64,000 nt of DNA from Lysobacter sp. S4-A87 (GTDB lineage: Bacteria > Pseudomonadota > Gammaproteobacteria > Xanthomonadales > Xanthomonadaceae): the NCBI RefSeq assembly GCF_022637455.1, contig NZ_CP093341.1, forward strand, positions 1 to 64,000. The letters are read 5' to 3'. Positions within the stretch are counted from its first letter, which is position 1. Every line of letters begins with the position of its first letter. A program made the position numbers and the translations under genes. The notes beneath the pieces are model-generated. The model had not been told where the DNA came from, did not search any database, and worked only from the letters and a program-made list of their open reading frames with translations. Positions 33,878 through 41,205 of the stretch are shown here, piece by piece.

Positions 33878-36457
33878 CTAGCCCTTCCCCATCGACGCCG
33901 TCCGATACACCAGCCTCAGTTCATCGGGCATCAACCCCGGCGCGAACAGGAAGCCCTGGCCGATGGTGACCCCGAGCTTCAGCAGGAACTCGCGGTGCTG
34001 TTCGGTCTCCACGCCCTCGGCGACCAGTCCCAGGCCCAGGCTGCGGGCTATGCCGGCCACGGCCTGGCAGACCGCGACGTCGGACTGGTTGTCCGGCACG
34101 CCCTGGACGAACAGCTGGCTCAGCTTGAGGCCATGAATGGGCAGTCGTCGCAGGTAGTTGAGGGCGCTGTAGCCCTCGCCGAAGTCGTCGATCGTCAGGA
34201 TCACGCCCATGTCGCGCAGCGCCGCGAAGGTGCGCAAGGTATCGGGGGCGTCCTCGATCAGCACGCGCTCGGTGAACTCCAGCTCCAGCGCATCGCCGGG
34301 CAGGCCGTACTCCGACAGGGCGGCATTGACGCTGCTGGCCAGATCTTCGCCGAGGAATTGCCGGTACGAGACGTTCACCGCGACGCGCGGCACCGCCAGT
34401 CCGCCTTCCTGCCATTCGCGCAGCTGCCGGCAGGCTTCCTGCAGGACCCAGTCGCCGATGCCGACGATGTCGCCGGTGGTTTCGGCGTGGTCGATGAAAC
34501 GGTCCGGCCGGATCTCGCCGAGCGAATGATTGCGCCAGCGGATCAACGCCTCCGCCGCGACCATCTCGCCGGTGGTGAGGTCGACCTGTGGCTGGTAGAC
34601 GAGGTGGAACTCCTCGTTGTTGACCGCGCGCCGCAGGTGGGTTTCCAGCTGCAGGCGGTGCAGCTGCTGCTCGGCGAGTTCCGGCGTGAAGGCCTGCCAG
34701 CCGTTGCGGCCACGGCGCTTGCTGTCGTACATCGCCACGTCGGCGCTCTGGATCAGCTGCTGCGAGCGCACGCCATCGAGCGGGGCCTGGGCGATGCCGA
34801 TGCTGGCGGTGATGCTGAACTCCTCGCCGTCGAGGCGGAAGCTGTCGCCGAAGATCTCCAGGATCGCGTCGGCCAGGCGCTCGGGACGCGAGGGGTCGCT
34901 GCCGGTGTCGCAGATGACCAGGAACTCGTCGCCACCGAAGCGCGCGATCAATCCTTCGATGCCGATCGCGCGCTGGATGCGACGGCCGGCGGAAGCCAGC
35001 AGGCGATCGCCTGCAGCATGGCCAAGCACATCGTTGACGACCTTGAAGCGATCCAGGTCGACATAGAGCACGGCCAGTGTGTCGCGCAGCGGATCGTCGA
35101 GCCGCGCTTCCAGTTCGGCCAGCACCGCGTCGCGGTTGAGCAGGCCAGTGAGCGGATCGCTGCGTGCCTGCACGCGCAGGGTTTCCTCATCGTGCTTGCG
35201 CTCGGTGATGTCCTGCAGCGTGCCGGTCAGGCGCGAGTTGAGCGGGTCGGCGGCATCGGCCTCGCCGATCACGCGCAGCCAGAAGCCGCGTCCGTCGGCG
35301 CGGTTGCCCTGGACTTCCAGTTCGAGCTTGCGTCCGAACGAGATCGCCTGGCCCAGTGCGGCACGCAGGCGTTCGCGATCGTGCGGGCGCAGGCAGGCGA
35401 GCATGCCTTCGATGGTGACGGGGGCCGGGCGATGGCCAAGGATCCGCTGCGCTTCGTCGGTCAGGTAAAGACGGTCCGGGCCGACTTCCCATTCCCATCC
35501 CCCGATGTGCGCCATCGCCTGGGCGCGGTCGAACAGGGTGCTGTCGCGCTTGAGCGTGGTGATGTCGGAGAACAGCGACAGCACCTGGTGTGGCTTGTCG
35601 CCACCGGGTGGGAACTGCGGCACGGCGGTGACCGTCAGCCACATCAGCTGCTGCTTTGCGCGATGGAACAGGCCGAGCACGGTGCTCTCGCTGATCCGCC
35701 CGGTCTTCAGTGCGCGGTGCGAGGGATACAGGTCGGGGGGCAACTGGCGGCCGCGCTCGTCGACCACCATCCAGTTGTCCTCGCGCAATGCATCGTTGAC
35801 CGCTTCGCCTTCGCCGACGCCGAGGATCTTCATCGCCGCGACGTTGGTGAAGACGATCTGCAGGTCGGCGTCCTGGATCAGGATGCCGCGATCCATCGCT
35901 TCCATGAGCTCGCGATAGCGCAGTTGCCCGGTCAGCCGGCTGCTGAGGTCGCGCGCCACCGCCACCATTGCCTTGCGGCCGTCGTATTCCAGTGGCCCGG
36001 TGTGGACCTCCACCGGAAAGCGCGTGCCGTCGCTGCGCATGTTGGTGACCTCGACCATGTAGCTGCCGCCACGGTTGAGCGTCTCCAGCACGGGGGCCAT
36101 GTGGTCCTTTGGCAGGTCGGGGTTGATCGTTTCGATCGGCTGGCCGACCAGTTCCTCGCGTGGCCGTCGATACGATTCGAAACCGGCGCGATTGAGATCG
36201 AGCACAGTGCCGTCATAGGCGATGATGCTGACCGGATCAGGCAAGGCGTCGAACAGCGCGCGATAGCGCTGCCTTTCGGCATCGGCTTCGGCGGAGGCTT
36301 CAAGCAGCGCCTGGCGCGCCTGTTGCAGCAGTGTCCTGGTGGCTTCGGGTAGATCGCGGTCGCGGTTGAGCGCGTCGTCGATGGCTGCCAGCGTGGCCGC
36401 CGCATCGGCCGTTGCCGGCGATGTCGAGGGCCTGGCCGCTGGCGCCTTGGACGTCAT
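33878..36457 (-). CDS. PAS-GGDEF-EAL cyclic-di-GMP signalling protein
   Basis: 859 residues. After a helical N-terminus come three PAS-type sensors (about 70-180, 185-290 and 305-430; for example FDALPDPVSIIAYDGTVLDLN), a GGDEF domain with intact FGGDEFLVI and no visible RxxD inhibitory site, and an EAL domain with AAEALIRWR, NVSYRQF, ELEFTERVL, TIDDFGEGYSALNYL, K in GLKLSQLF and AEGVETEQH. All main phosphodiesterase residues are present, so it may be bifunctional. No membrane segments, so a cytoplasmic sensor. Its ATG overlaps the liuE stop by 4 nt, an unusual coupling of c-di-GMP turnover to leucine catabolism. Confidence 0.9.
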   Translation of the reverse strand: MTSKAPAARPSTSPATADAAATLAAIDDALNRDRDLPEATRTLLQQARQALLEASAEADAERQRYRALFDALPDPVSIIAYDGTVLDLNRAGFESYRRPREELVGQPIETINPDLPKDHMAPVLETLNRGGSYMVEVTNMRSDGTRFPVEVHTGPLEYDGRKAMVAVARDLSSRLTGQLRYRELMEAMDRGILIQDADLQIVFTNVAAMKILGVGEGEAVNDALREDNWMVVDERGRQLPPDLYPSHRALKTGRISESTVLGLFHRAKQQLMWLTVTAVPQFPPGGDKPHQVLSLFSDITTLKRDSTLFDRAQAMAHIGGWEWEVGPDRLYLTDEAQRILGHRPAPVTIEGMLACLRPHDRERLRAALGQAISFGRKLELEVQGNRADGRGFWLRVIGEADAADPLNSRLTGTLQDITERKHDEETLRVQARSDPLTGLLNRDAVLAELEARLDDPLRDTLAVLYVDLDRFKVVNDVLGHAAGDRLLASAGRRIQRAIGIEGLIARFGGDEFLVICDTGSDPSRPERLADAILEIFGDSFRLDGEEFSITASIGIAQAPLDGVRSQQLIQSADVAMYDSKRRGRNGWQAFTPELAEQQLHRLQLETHLRRAVNNEEFHLVYQPQVDLTTGEMVAAEALIRWRNHSLGEIRPDRFIDHAETTGDIVGIGDWVLQEACRQLREWQEGGLAVPRVAVNVSYRQFLGEDLASSVNAALSEYGLPGDALELEFTERVLIEDAPDTLRTFAALRDMGVILTIDDFGEGYSALNYLRRLPIHGLKLSQLFVQGVPDNQSDVAVCQAVAGIARSLGLGLVAEGVETEQHREFLLKLGVTIGQGFLFAPGLMPDELRLVYRTASMGKG

Positions 36458-37347
36458 GAGGCCGCGAGTGCCTTGCCGACCCGGCTGCCTGTCTCGCGTC
36501 CGAGCAGGGCGGCGAGCCAGCGGCCGGTTTCGGCCAGCGCCGGCAGGTCCACGCCGGTCTCGATGCCCAGGCCGTGCAGCATGTAGACGACATCCTCGGT
36601 CGCGACGTTGCCGCTGGCGCCCTTCGCATAAGGGCAGCCGCCGGTTCCGGACACGGCCGAATCGACCACCGCCACGCCTTCCTCGAGGCAGGCGAGGATG
36701 TTGGCCAACGCCTGGCCGTAGGTGTCGTGGAAGTGCACGGCCAGCGCGCCAATGGGCACTTCCTGCGCCACCGCCAGCAGCATCGCCCGCGCCTTGCCGG
36801 GCGTACCGATGCCGATCGTGTCGCCCAGCGAGACTTCGTAACAGCCCATCTCATGCAGCGCCCGCGCCACGCGCACCACGTCGGCCAGCGGAACTTCGCC
36901 CTGATAGGGGCAGCCGAGCACGGTGGAGACGTAACCGCGCACGGCAACACCATCGGCACGCGCACGTTCCATCACAGGGAGGAAGCGCTGCAGCGATTCA
37001 TCGATGCCGGCGTTGATGTTGCGGCGATTGAATTCCTCGGAGGCGGCCGTGAACACGGCGATCTCGTCGACGCCGGCGCTGCGCGCACGGGCGTAGCCCT
37101 GTTCGTTCGGCACCAGCACCAGATAGCGCACGCCGGGGCGGCGATGGATGCCGGCCAGCACCTCGGCCGCGTCGGCCAGCTGCGGCACCCACTTGGGGCT
37201 GACGAAGCTGGTGGCTTCGATACTGCGCAGCCCCGTCGCCGAGAGCCGATCGATCAGTTCGATCTTGTCGGCGGTGGCGACATTGGTTTTCTCGTTCTGC
37301 AGGCCGTCGCGCGGCCCGACTTCAACGATGCGGACCGAGCGCTTCAT
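36454..37347 (-). CDS. liuE: Hydroxymethylglutaryl-CoA lyase
   Basis: 297 residues of the HMGL/DRE-TIM family: VEVGPRDGLQNEK (metal/substrate Asp, Arg), SFVSPKWVPQLAD, LGDTIGIGTPGKA, HFHDTYGQALAN (metal His) and the catalytic GCPYAKGASGNVATED cysteine loop near the C-terminus. It splits HMG-CoA into acetoacetate and acetyl-CoA, the last step of leucine breakdown. Its stop overlaps the downstream GGDEF-EAL gene, and its start overlaps liuD by 4 nt, giving a tightly coupled liuD-liuE-signalling unit. Confidence 0.95.
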   Translation of the reverse strand: MKRSVRIVEVGPRDGLQNEKTNVATADKIELIDRLSATGLRSIEATSFVSPKWVPQLADAAEVLAGIHRRPGVRYLVLVPNEQGYARARSAGVDEIAVFTAASEEFNRRNINAGIDESLQRFLPVMERARADGVAVRGYVSTVLGCPYQGEVPLADVVRVARALHEMGCYEVSLGDTIGIGTPGKARAMLLAVAQEVPIGALAVHFHDTYGQALANILACLEEGVAVVDSAVSGTGGCPYAKGASGNVATEDVVYMLHGLGIETGVDLPALAETGRWLAALLGRETGSRVGKALAAS

Positions 37348-39404
37348 GACGCCAGCGCCACCAGCACGGCGTCGGCCTCGACGAAGTCGCCGGCGGCCGC
37401 ACGCACTTCGGCGACGGTGCCGGCGCGTGGCGCCTTCAGGCTCAACTCCATCTTCATCGCCTCGATCACCATCAGCTCCTGTCCGGCTTCGACCTCGTCG
37501 CCAGGTGCGGCCTTGACCAGCACCACCCGGCCGGGCATCGGCGCGAGCAACTGGTTGCCGGCGCCCACGCCACTGCTGCGTTCCGGACGATACATCGGCA
37601 CCGCCTGAAGGCGGAGTCGACGTCCGCCGTCATGGACGACGATCCGCTGTCCGCCACCGTCCCGCGGCATGTCCGTGGAGGCCGCATCCATAGCCAACGT
37701 AAAGCGGCGGCCGCGTCCGTCAATGCGCAGGCTGAGGGCGTCGCCGGCCTCGCTGCGGGCGCCTTCGACGGTATGAATCCGGTCGGCGTGCTCGATCCGG
37801 TAGCTGCCATTGCTGCCCTGGGCATGCAGCTCCAGGCGTTGCTCGCCCTGCAGGAAGGCCAGGCTGCGGCGGCTGCCGTGGCCCAGGCGCCAGCCGTCGG
37901 CGATCGCCCATGGCGAGGACGGGTCGGCGGAGACGCCGGCGCGCTCCAGGCTGCTGCGCTCCTGGGCCAGCAGCTGCGCGGTGGCGGCGGCCAGCAGCAG
38001 GTCCTGGTCGGCGCCGTCGCTGGCTGCCTGGGTGCCTGCCTGGCTGCCGGCCTGCACGAATTCGTCCAGGTGGCGGTCGAGGTAGCCGGTGTCGATGCGG
38101 CCTTCGACGACGACCGGGTGGCGCACCAGTCGTTCGAGGAACTCGATGTTGGACTTCGGCCCGGCGATGTCGCACTTGGCCAGCGCGGCCCGCAGGCGGG
38201 CGAGGGCGGCCGGACGGTCGGTGTCGTAAACGATGAGCTTGGCGATCATCGGGTCGTAGAAGATCGTGACGGTGTCGCCCTCGATCACGCCCGAGTCGAT
38301 GCGCACATGGTCATCGGCCGCGGGCAGTCGCAGGCGTTCGAGGCGACCGGAGCCGGGCAAAAAACCGGCGTCGGGATCTTCGGCGTACAGGCGCACTTCG
38401 ATGGCGTGGCCGCGCTGGGCGATCTGGTCCTGCGCCAGTGGCAGTGCATCGCCGGCAGCGACGCGCAGTTGCCATTCGACCAGGTCCAGTCCGGTGACGA
38501 ACTCGGTGACCGGATGCTCGACCTGCAGGCGGGTATTGATCTCCATGAAATAGAAATCGCCGTCCTGGCCGACGATGAACTCGACGGTGCCGGCGTTGAC
38601 GTAGTCGATCGCGCGCGCGGCCAGCACCGCGGCCGCGCCCATGGCTTCGCGCAACTGCGGCGAGAGGAACGGCGAGGGCGATTCTTCCAGCACCTTCTGG
38701 TAGCGGCGCTGCGCCGAGCATTCGCGCTCGTTGAGGTGGATGGCGTGGCCGTGGCTGTCGCCGAAGACCTGGATCTCGATATGGCGCGGGCGCTCGACGT
38801 AGCGCTCCAGCAGCACGCGATCGCGACCGAACGCGTTGCGCGCCTCGCGCTGGCAGCTTTCGAGGTTGGCGGCAAACTCCGCGCTGTTGCGGACGATGCG
38901 CATACCCTTGCCGCCGCCGCCGTGCGCGGCCTTGATCATCAGCGGGTATCCGATCGCATCGGCCTCGCGCTGGAGCAGCTCGGGCGACTGGTCTTCGCCG
39001 GTATAGCCGGGAACGACGGGAACACCGGCCGCCTGCATCAGTTCCTTGGCGCCGGCCTTGCTGCCCATCTTGCGCATCGACGCCGCGCGCGGGCCGATGA
39101 AGGCGAGCCCGGCGGCTTCAACCGCGTCGGCGAAGTCGGCGTTTTCGCTGAGGAAGCCGTAGCCGGGATGGATCGCCTGCGCGCCCGACTTCAGCGCGAC
39201 TTCGAGGATCGCATCACCGCGCAGATAGCTCTCGGCCGGACGCGGCCCGCCAATGGGCCACGCTTCATCGGCCAGGCGCACATGCTGCGCGTCCGCATCG
39301 GCCTGCGAGTACACCGCGACGGTGGCGATGCCGAGGCGACGACAGGTACGGATCACGCGGCAGGCAATCTCGCCACGGTTGGCAATCAGGATCTTGTCGA
39401 ACAT
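37344..39404 (-). CDS. liuD: Methylcrotonyl-CoA carboxylase biotin-containing alpha subunit
   Basis: 686 residues: biotin carboxylase (MFDKILIANRGEIACRVIRT; ATP-grasp GGGGKGMRIV; ERECSAQRRYQKVLEESP; FMEINTRLQVEHPVTE) and a C-terminal biotinyl domain with the VIEAMKMEL lysine. The beta subunit is liuB at 44640. ATG 39404 starts the standard N-terminus. Its ribosome binding site, GGGGAGGG read on the minus strand about 8 nt upstream, lies inside a G-rich repeat at 39411-39450, which borders the DUF559 cassette. Methylcrotonyl rather than propionyl/acetyl specificity is inferred from the liu neighbours. Confidence 0.92.
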   Translation of the reverse strand: MFDKILIANRGEIACRVIRTCRRLGIATVAVYSQADADAQHVRLADEAWPIGGPRPAESYLRGDAILEVALKSGAQAIHPGYGFLSENADFADAVEAAGLAFIGPRAASMRKMGSKAGAKELMQAAGVPVVPGYTGEDQSPELLQREADAIGYPLMIKAAHGGGGKGMRIVRNSAEFAANLESCQREARNAFGRDRVLLERYVERPRHIEIQVFGDSHGHAIHLNERECSAQRRYQKVLEESPSPFLSPQLREAMGAAAVLAARAIDYVNAGTVEFIVGQDGDFYFMEINTRLQVEHPVTEFVTGLDLVEWQLRVAAGDALPLAQDQIAQRGHAIEVRLYAEDPDAGFLPGSGRLERLRLPAADDHVRIDSGVIEGDTVTIFYDPMIAKLIVYDTDRPAALARLRAALAKCDIAGPKSNIEFLERLVRHPVVVEGRIDTGYLDRHLDEFVQAGSQAGTQAASDGADQDLLLAAATAQLLAQERSSLERAGVSADPSSPWAIADGWRLGHGSRRSLAFLQGEQRLELHAQGSNGSYRIEHADRIHTVEGARSEAGDALSLRIDGRGRRFTLAMDAASTDMPRDGGGQRIVVHDGGRRLRLQAVPMYRPERSSGVGAGNQLLAPMPGRVVLVKAAPGDEVEAGQELMVIEAMKMELSLKAPRAGTVAEVRAAAGDFVEADAVLVALAS

Positions 39405-39410
39405 GTTCTT

Positions 39411-39450
39411 AGCCCTCCCCTTCAAGGGGAGGGTTGGGAGGGGATGGGTT
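39411..39450. repeat. G-rich repeat family B, copy 1 (liuD leader)
   Basis: CCCTCCCCTTCAAGGGGAGG followed by GTTGGGAGGGGATGGGTT. On the minus strand it provides the liuD Shine-Dalgarno sequence. Confidence 0.8.
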
Positions 39451-39496
39451 GAGTCGCGTGTGCGTTTCGCCAATCACTTCAAACACTCCTGTTTTA

Positions 39497-39534
39497 AGCC
39501 CTCCCTTTCAGGGGAGGGTTGGGAGGGGATGGGT
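39497..39534. repeat. G-rich repeat family B, copy 2 (overlaps the DUF559 3' end)
   Basis: Same orientation as copy 1 (CCCTCCCTTTCAGGGGAGG, then GTTGGGAGGGGATGGGTT). The final codons and stop of the nuclease gene read through it (THPLPTLP). Confidence 0.8.
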
Positions 39535-39894
39535 TTCCAGCCGCCGCAGCGCATCCAGAATCACCTCGACGAGCCCCTCGATATTCTCGAATACTTCGTT
39601 GTTCCAGAATCTCAGTACCACGAATCCCGCGCGTTCCAGCCGCTGTGTTCGGTCCAGGTCGTAGGCGGCCTGATCCGCGTGCTGGCCGCCGTCGAGTTCG
39701 ATCACCAGCTTCCGCTCCAGGCAGGCGAAATCGAGTATGAAGCCGCCGAACGGATGCTGCCTCCTGAACTTGCAGCCCTGCAGTTGTCGATTCCTCAGAT
39801 GTCGCCAGAGATGGCGCTCCGCATCCGTGGAGTCGTTTCGCAACTTGCGCGGACGTTGCTCGCGGGTGATCTTCTTGTTTGTTTGTCCTTTCAT
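39508..39894 (-). CDS. DUF559 endonuclease-domain protein (Vsr-like fold)
   Basis: 128 residues. The core reads AERHLWRHLRNRQLQGCKFRRQHPFGGFILDFACLERKLVIELDGGQHADQ (split here over the PD-(D/E)xK-like region): FILDFAC, LVIELDGGQH and VVLRFWNNEVFENIEGL are DUF559 signatures. ATG 39894 has GGAGGAG just upstream. Family members resemble very-short-patch repair nucleases, but their role is unknown. It sits between liuC and liuD, bracketed by inverted copies of repeat family B, as a probable inserted cassette. Confidence 0.85.
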   Translation of the reverse strand: MKGQTNKKITREQRPRKLRNDSTDAERHLWRHLRNRQLQGCKFRRQHPFGGFILDFACLERKLVIELDGGQHADQAAYDLDRTQRLERAGFVVLRFWNNEVFENIEGLVEVILDALRRLETHPLPTLP

Positions 39895-39929
39895 GGGGCT
39901 CCTCCTTGAGCCTTGCTTGATGGGCATCC

Positions 39930-39971
39930 AACCCATCCCCTCCCATCCCTCCCCTTGAAGGGGAGGGCTTT
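39930..39971. repeat. G-rich repeat family B, copy 3 (inverted)
   Basis: AACCCATCCCCTCCCATCCC then TCCCCTTGAAGGGGAGGGCT, in inverted orientation to copies 1 and 2. It abuts the liuC stop codon and closes the DUF559 cassette. Confidence 0.8.
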
Positions 39972-40752
39972 ACAGCGCCCAGCGCGGCTTGCGCTTTTCC
40001 AGGAACGCGCCCAGGCCTTCCTGGCCTTCGCTCGATACTCGCAGACCGGCGATGAGCGCGGCATTGTCGGCGTCGAGGCGATCGCGGTCGCGTTCGCCGG
40101 TGACGCGGCGGACCAGGGTCTTGGCCGTGGCCGAGGCCACGGGGCCGGCCTTCAGCAGCAGGTCGACCTGTCGCTGCACCGCCTGGTCGAGCTCGCCGGC
40201 CGGGACGACCTGGTGGACCAGGCCGATCTGCAGGGCGACGTCGGCAGCAAAGATCTCGGCGGTGGCGAACCAGCGCCGCGCCTGGCGCGATCCGATGGCT
40301 TCGATCACGTAGGGGGAGATCACCGCCGGCAGCAGGCCCAGCTTGCTCTCGGTCAGGCCGAACTTGGCCTCGGGCGTCGCGATGGCGATGTCGCAGCAGG
40401 CCACCAGGCCGACGCCGCCGCCGAACGCGGCACCGTGCACGCGGGCGATGGTGGGCTTGGGCAACTCGTCGAGGGTGCGCATCAGGCGGGCGAGGGCGAG
40501 CGCATCGGCACGGTTTTCGGCTTCGCCGGCCGCGGCCATGCCGCGCATCCAGTTGAGGTCGGCCCCGGCCGAGAAAGAAGCGCCTTCACCCTCCAGCACG
40601 ACCACCCGTACGCTGTCGTCGGACGCCACCGCTTCCAGCGCACCCGTCAGCGCGGCGATCACCATCGCGTCGAAGGCGTTGTGCAGGTCGGGTCGGTTCA
40701 GGCGCAGGCGGGCGACGGCCCCTTCGCGCACGTTCAGCAGGGGATGGGTCAT
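39970..40752 (-). CDS. liuC: Enoyl-CoA hydratase, likely 3-methylglutaconyl-CoA hydratase
   Basis: 260 residues of the crotonase fold: FSAGADLNWM (oxyanion hole), ARVHGAAFGGGVGLVACCDIAIA, FGLTESKLGLLPAVISPYV. The KLGLLP segment with its glutamate fits the methylglutaconyl-CoA hydratase group (LiuC), which adds water to yield HMG-CoA. ATG 40752 is used; the frame continues upstream but antisense to feoA. It precedes liuD in transcription order, separated by the DUF559 cassette. Its C-terminus EKRKPRWAL is common in this family. Confidence 0.92.
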   Translation of the reverse strand: MTHPLLNVREGAVARLRLNRPDLHNAFDAMVIAALTGALEAVASDDSVRVVVLEGEGASFSAGADLNWMRGMAAAGEAENRADALALARLMRTLDELPKPTIARVHGAAFGGGVGLVACCDIAIATPEAKFGLTESKLGLLPAVISPYVIEAIGSRQARRWFATAEIFAADVALQIGLVHQVVPAGELDQAVQRQVDLLLKAGPVASATAKTLVRRVTGERDRDRLDADNAALIAGLRVSSEGQEGLGAFLEKRKPRWAL

Positions 40753-40832
40753 CGGCCTGGGCTTGTTGGACTGTGGCGAATCATAGCCGGTGGCCCGCTG
40801 GACCCGTGCGTTCGCGGGCGGTGGTGTAGAAT

Positions 40833-40847
40833 TGAGAACAATTCCCA
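40833..40847 (+). promoter_or_regulatory. Fur-box-like site upstream of feoA
   Basis: TGAGAAC-A-ATTCCCA has the 7-1-7 form of a Fur site (consensus TGATAAT-n-ATTATCA), with 10-11 matching positions, in an AT-rich patch 50 nt before feoA. Iron repression is expected for feo. Binding is inferred. Confidence 0.55.
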
Positions 40848-40896
40848 TTTGGCGCCTTGGCCCGTTTCTGTCTCCGGGCCGGCTTGCAGGTGAAAC

Positions 40897-41205
40897 TTGA
40901 AGCTGTCCGAATTGCCACGCCGTACTGCCGCCACCGTCGATAGCGTCGAGGACCACTCGCCGAACGATTCGATCGCACGTCGCCTGCGCGAGCTCGGATT
41001 CGTCCACGGCGAACGCGTGGAGGTCATGGCGGCCGGTCCGGTCTCGGCCGAGCCGCTGCTGGTGCAGATCGGCTTCACCCGTTTCGCCCTGCGTCGCAGC
41101 GAAGCCGCGCGTGTGCGCGTGCAGGCTGAGGGCACGGGGACTGGAGGCACGCAGACTGGAGGCAAGCACATCAACGGCTTCGACCCGGAAGGAGACCCGG
41201 CATGA
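40897..41205 (+). CDS. feoA: Ferrous iron transport protein A
   Basis: 102 residues with the SH3-like FeoA fold: MKLSELPRRTAATVDSV, RRLRELGFVHGERVEVMAAGP, EPLLVQIGFTRFALRRSEAARV. The start is TTG at 40897. The C-terminal ~25 residues are a Gly/Thr-rich tail not needed for the fold. FeoA is a small cytosolic partner of FeoB. Its stop overlaps the feoB ATG by 4 nt. Confidence 0.93.
   Translation: MKLSELPRRTAATVDSVEDHSPNDSIARRLRELGFVHGERVEVMAAGPVSAEPLLVQIGFTRFALRRSEAARVRVQAEGTGTGGTQTGGKHINGFDPEGDPA

Noticed and set aside
33830-36352. 840-codon plus-strand open frame across the GGDEF-EAL gene
   Set aside because: Complementary-strand shadow of a protein with intact GGDEF and EAL motifs; amino-acid composition is that of antisense (H, Q, R, V-rich).
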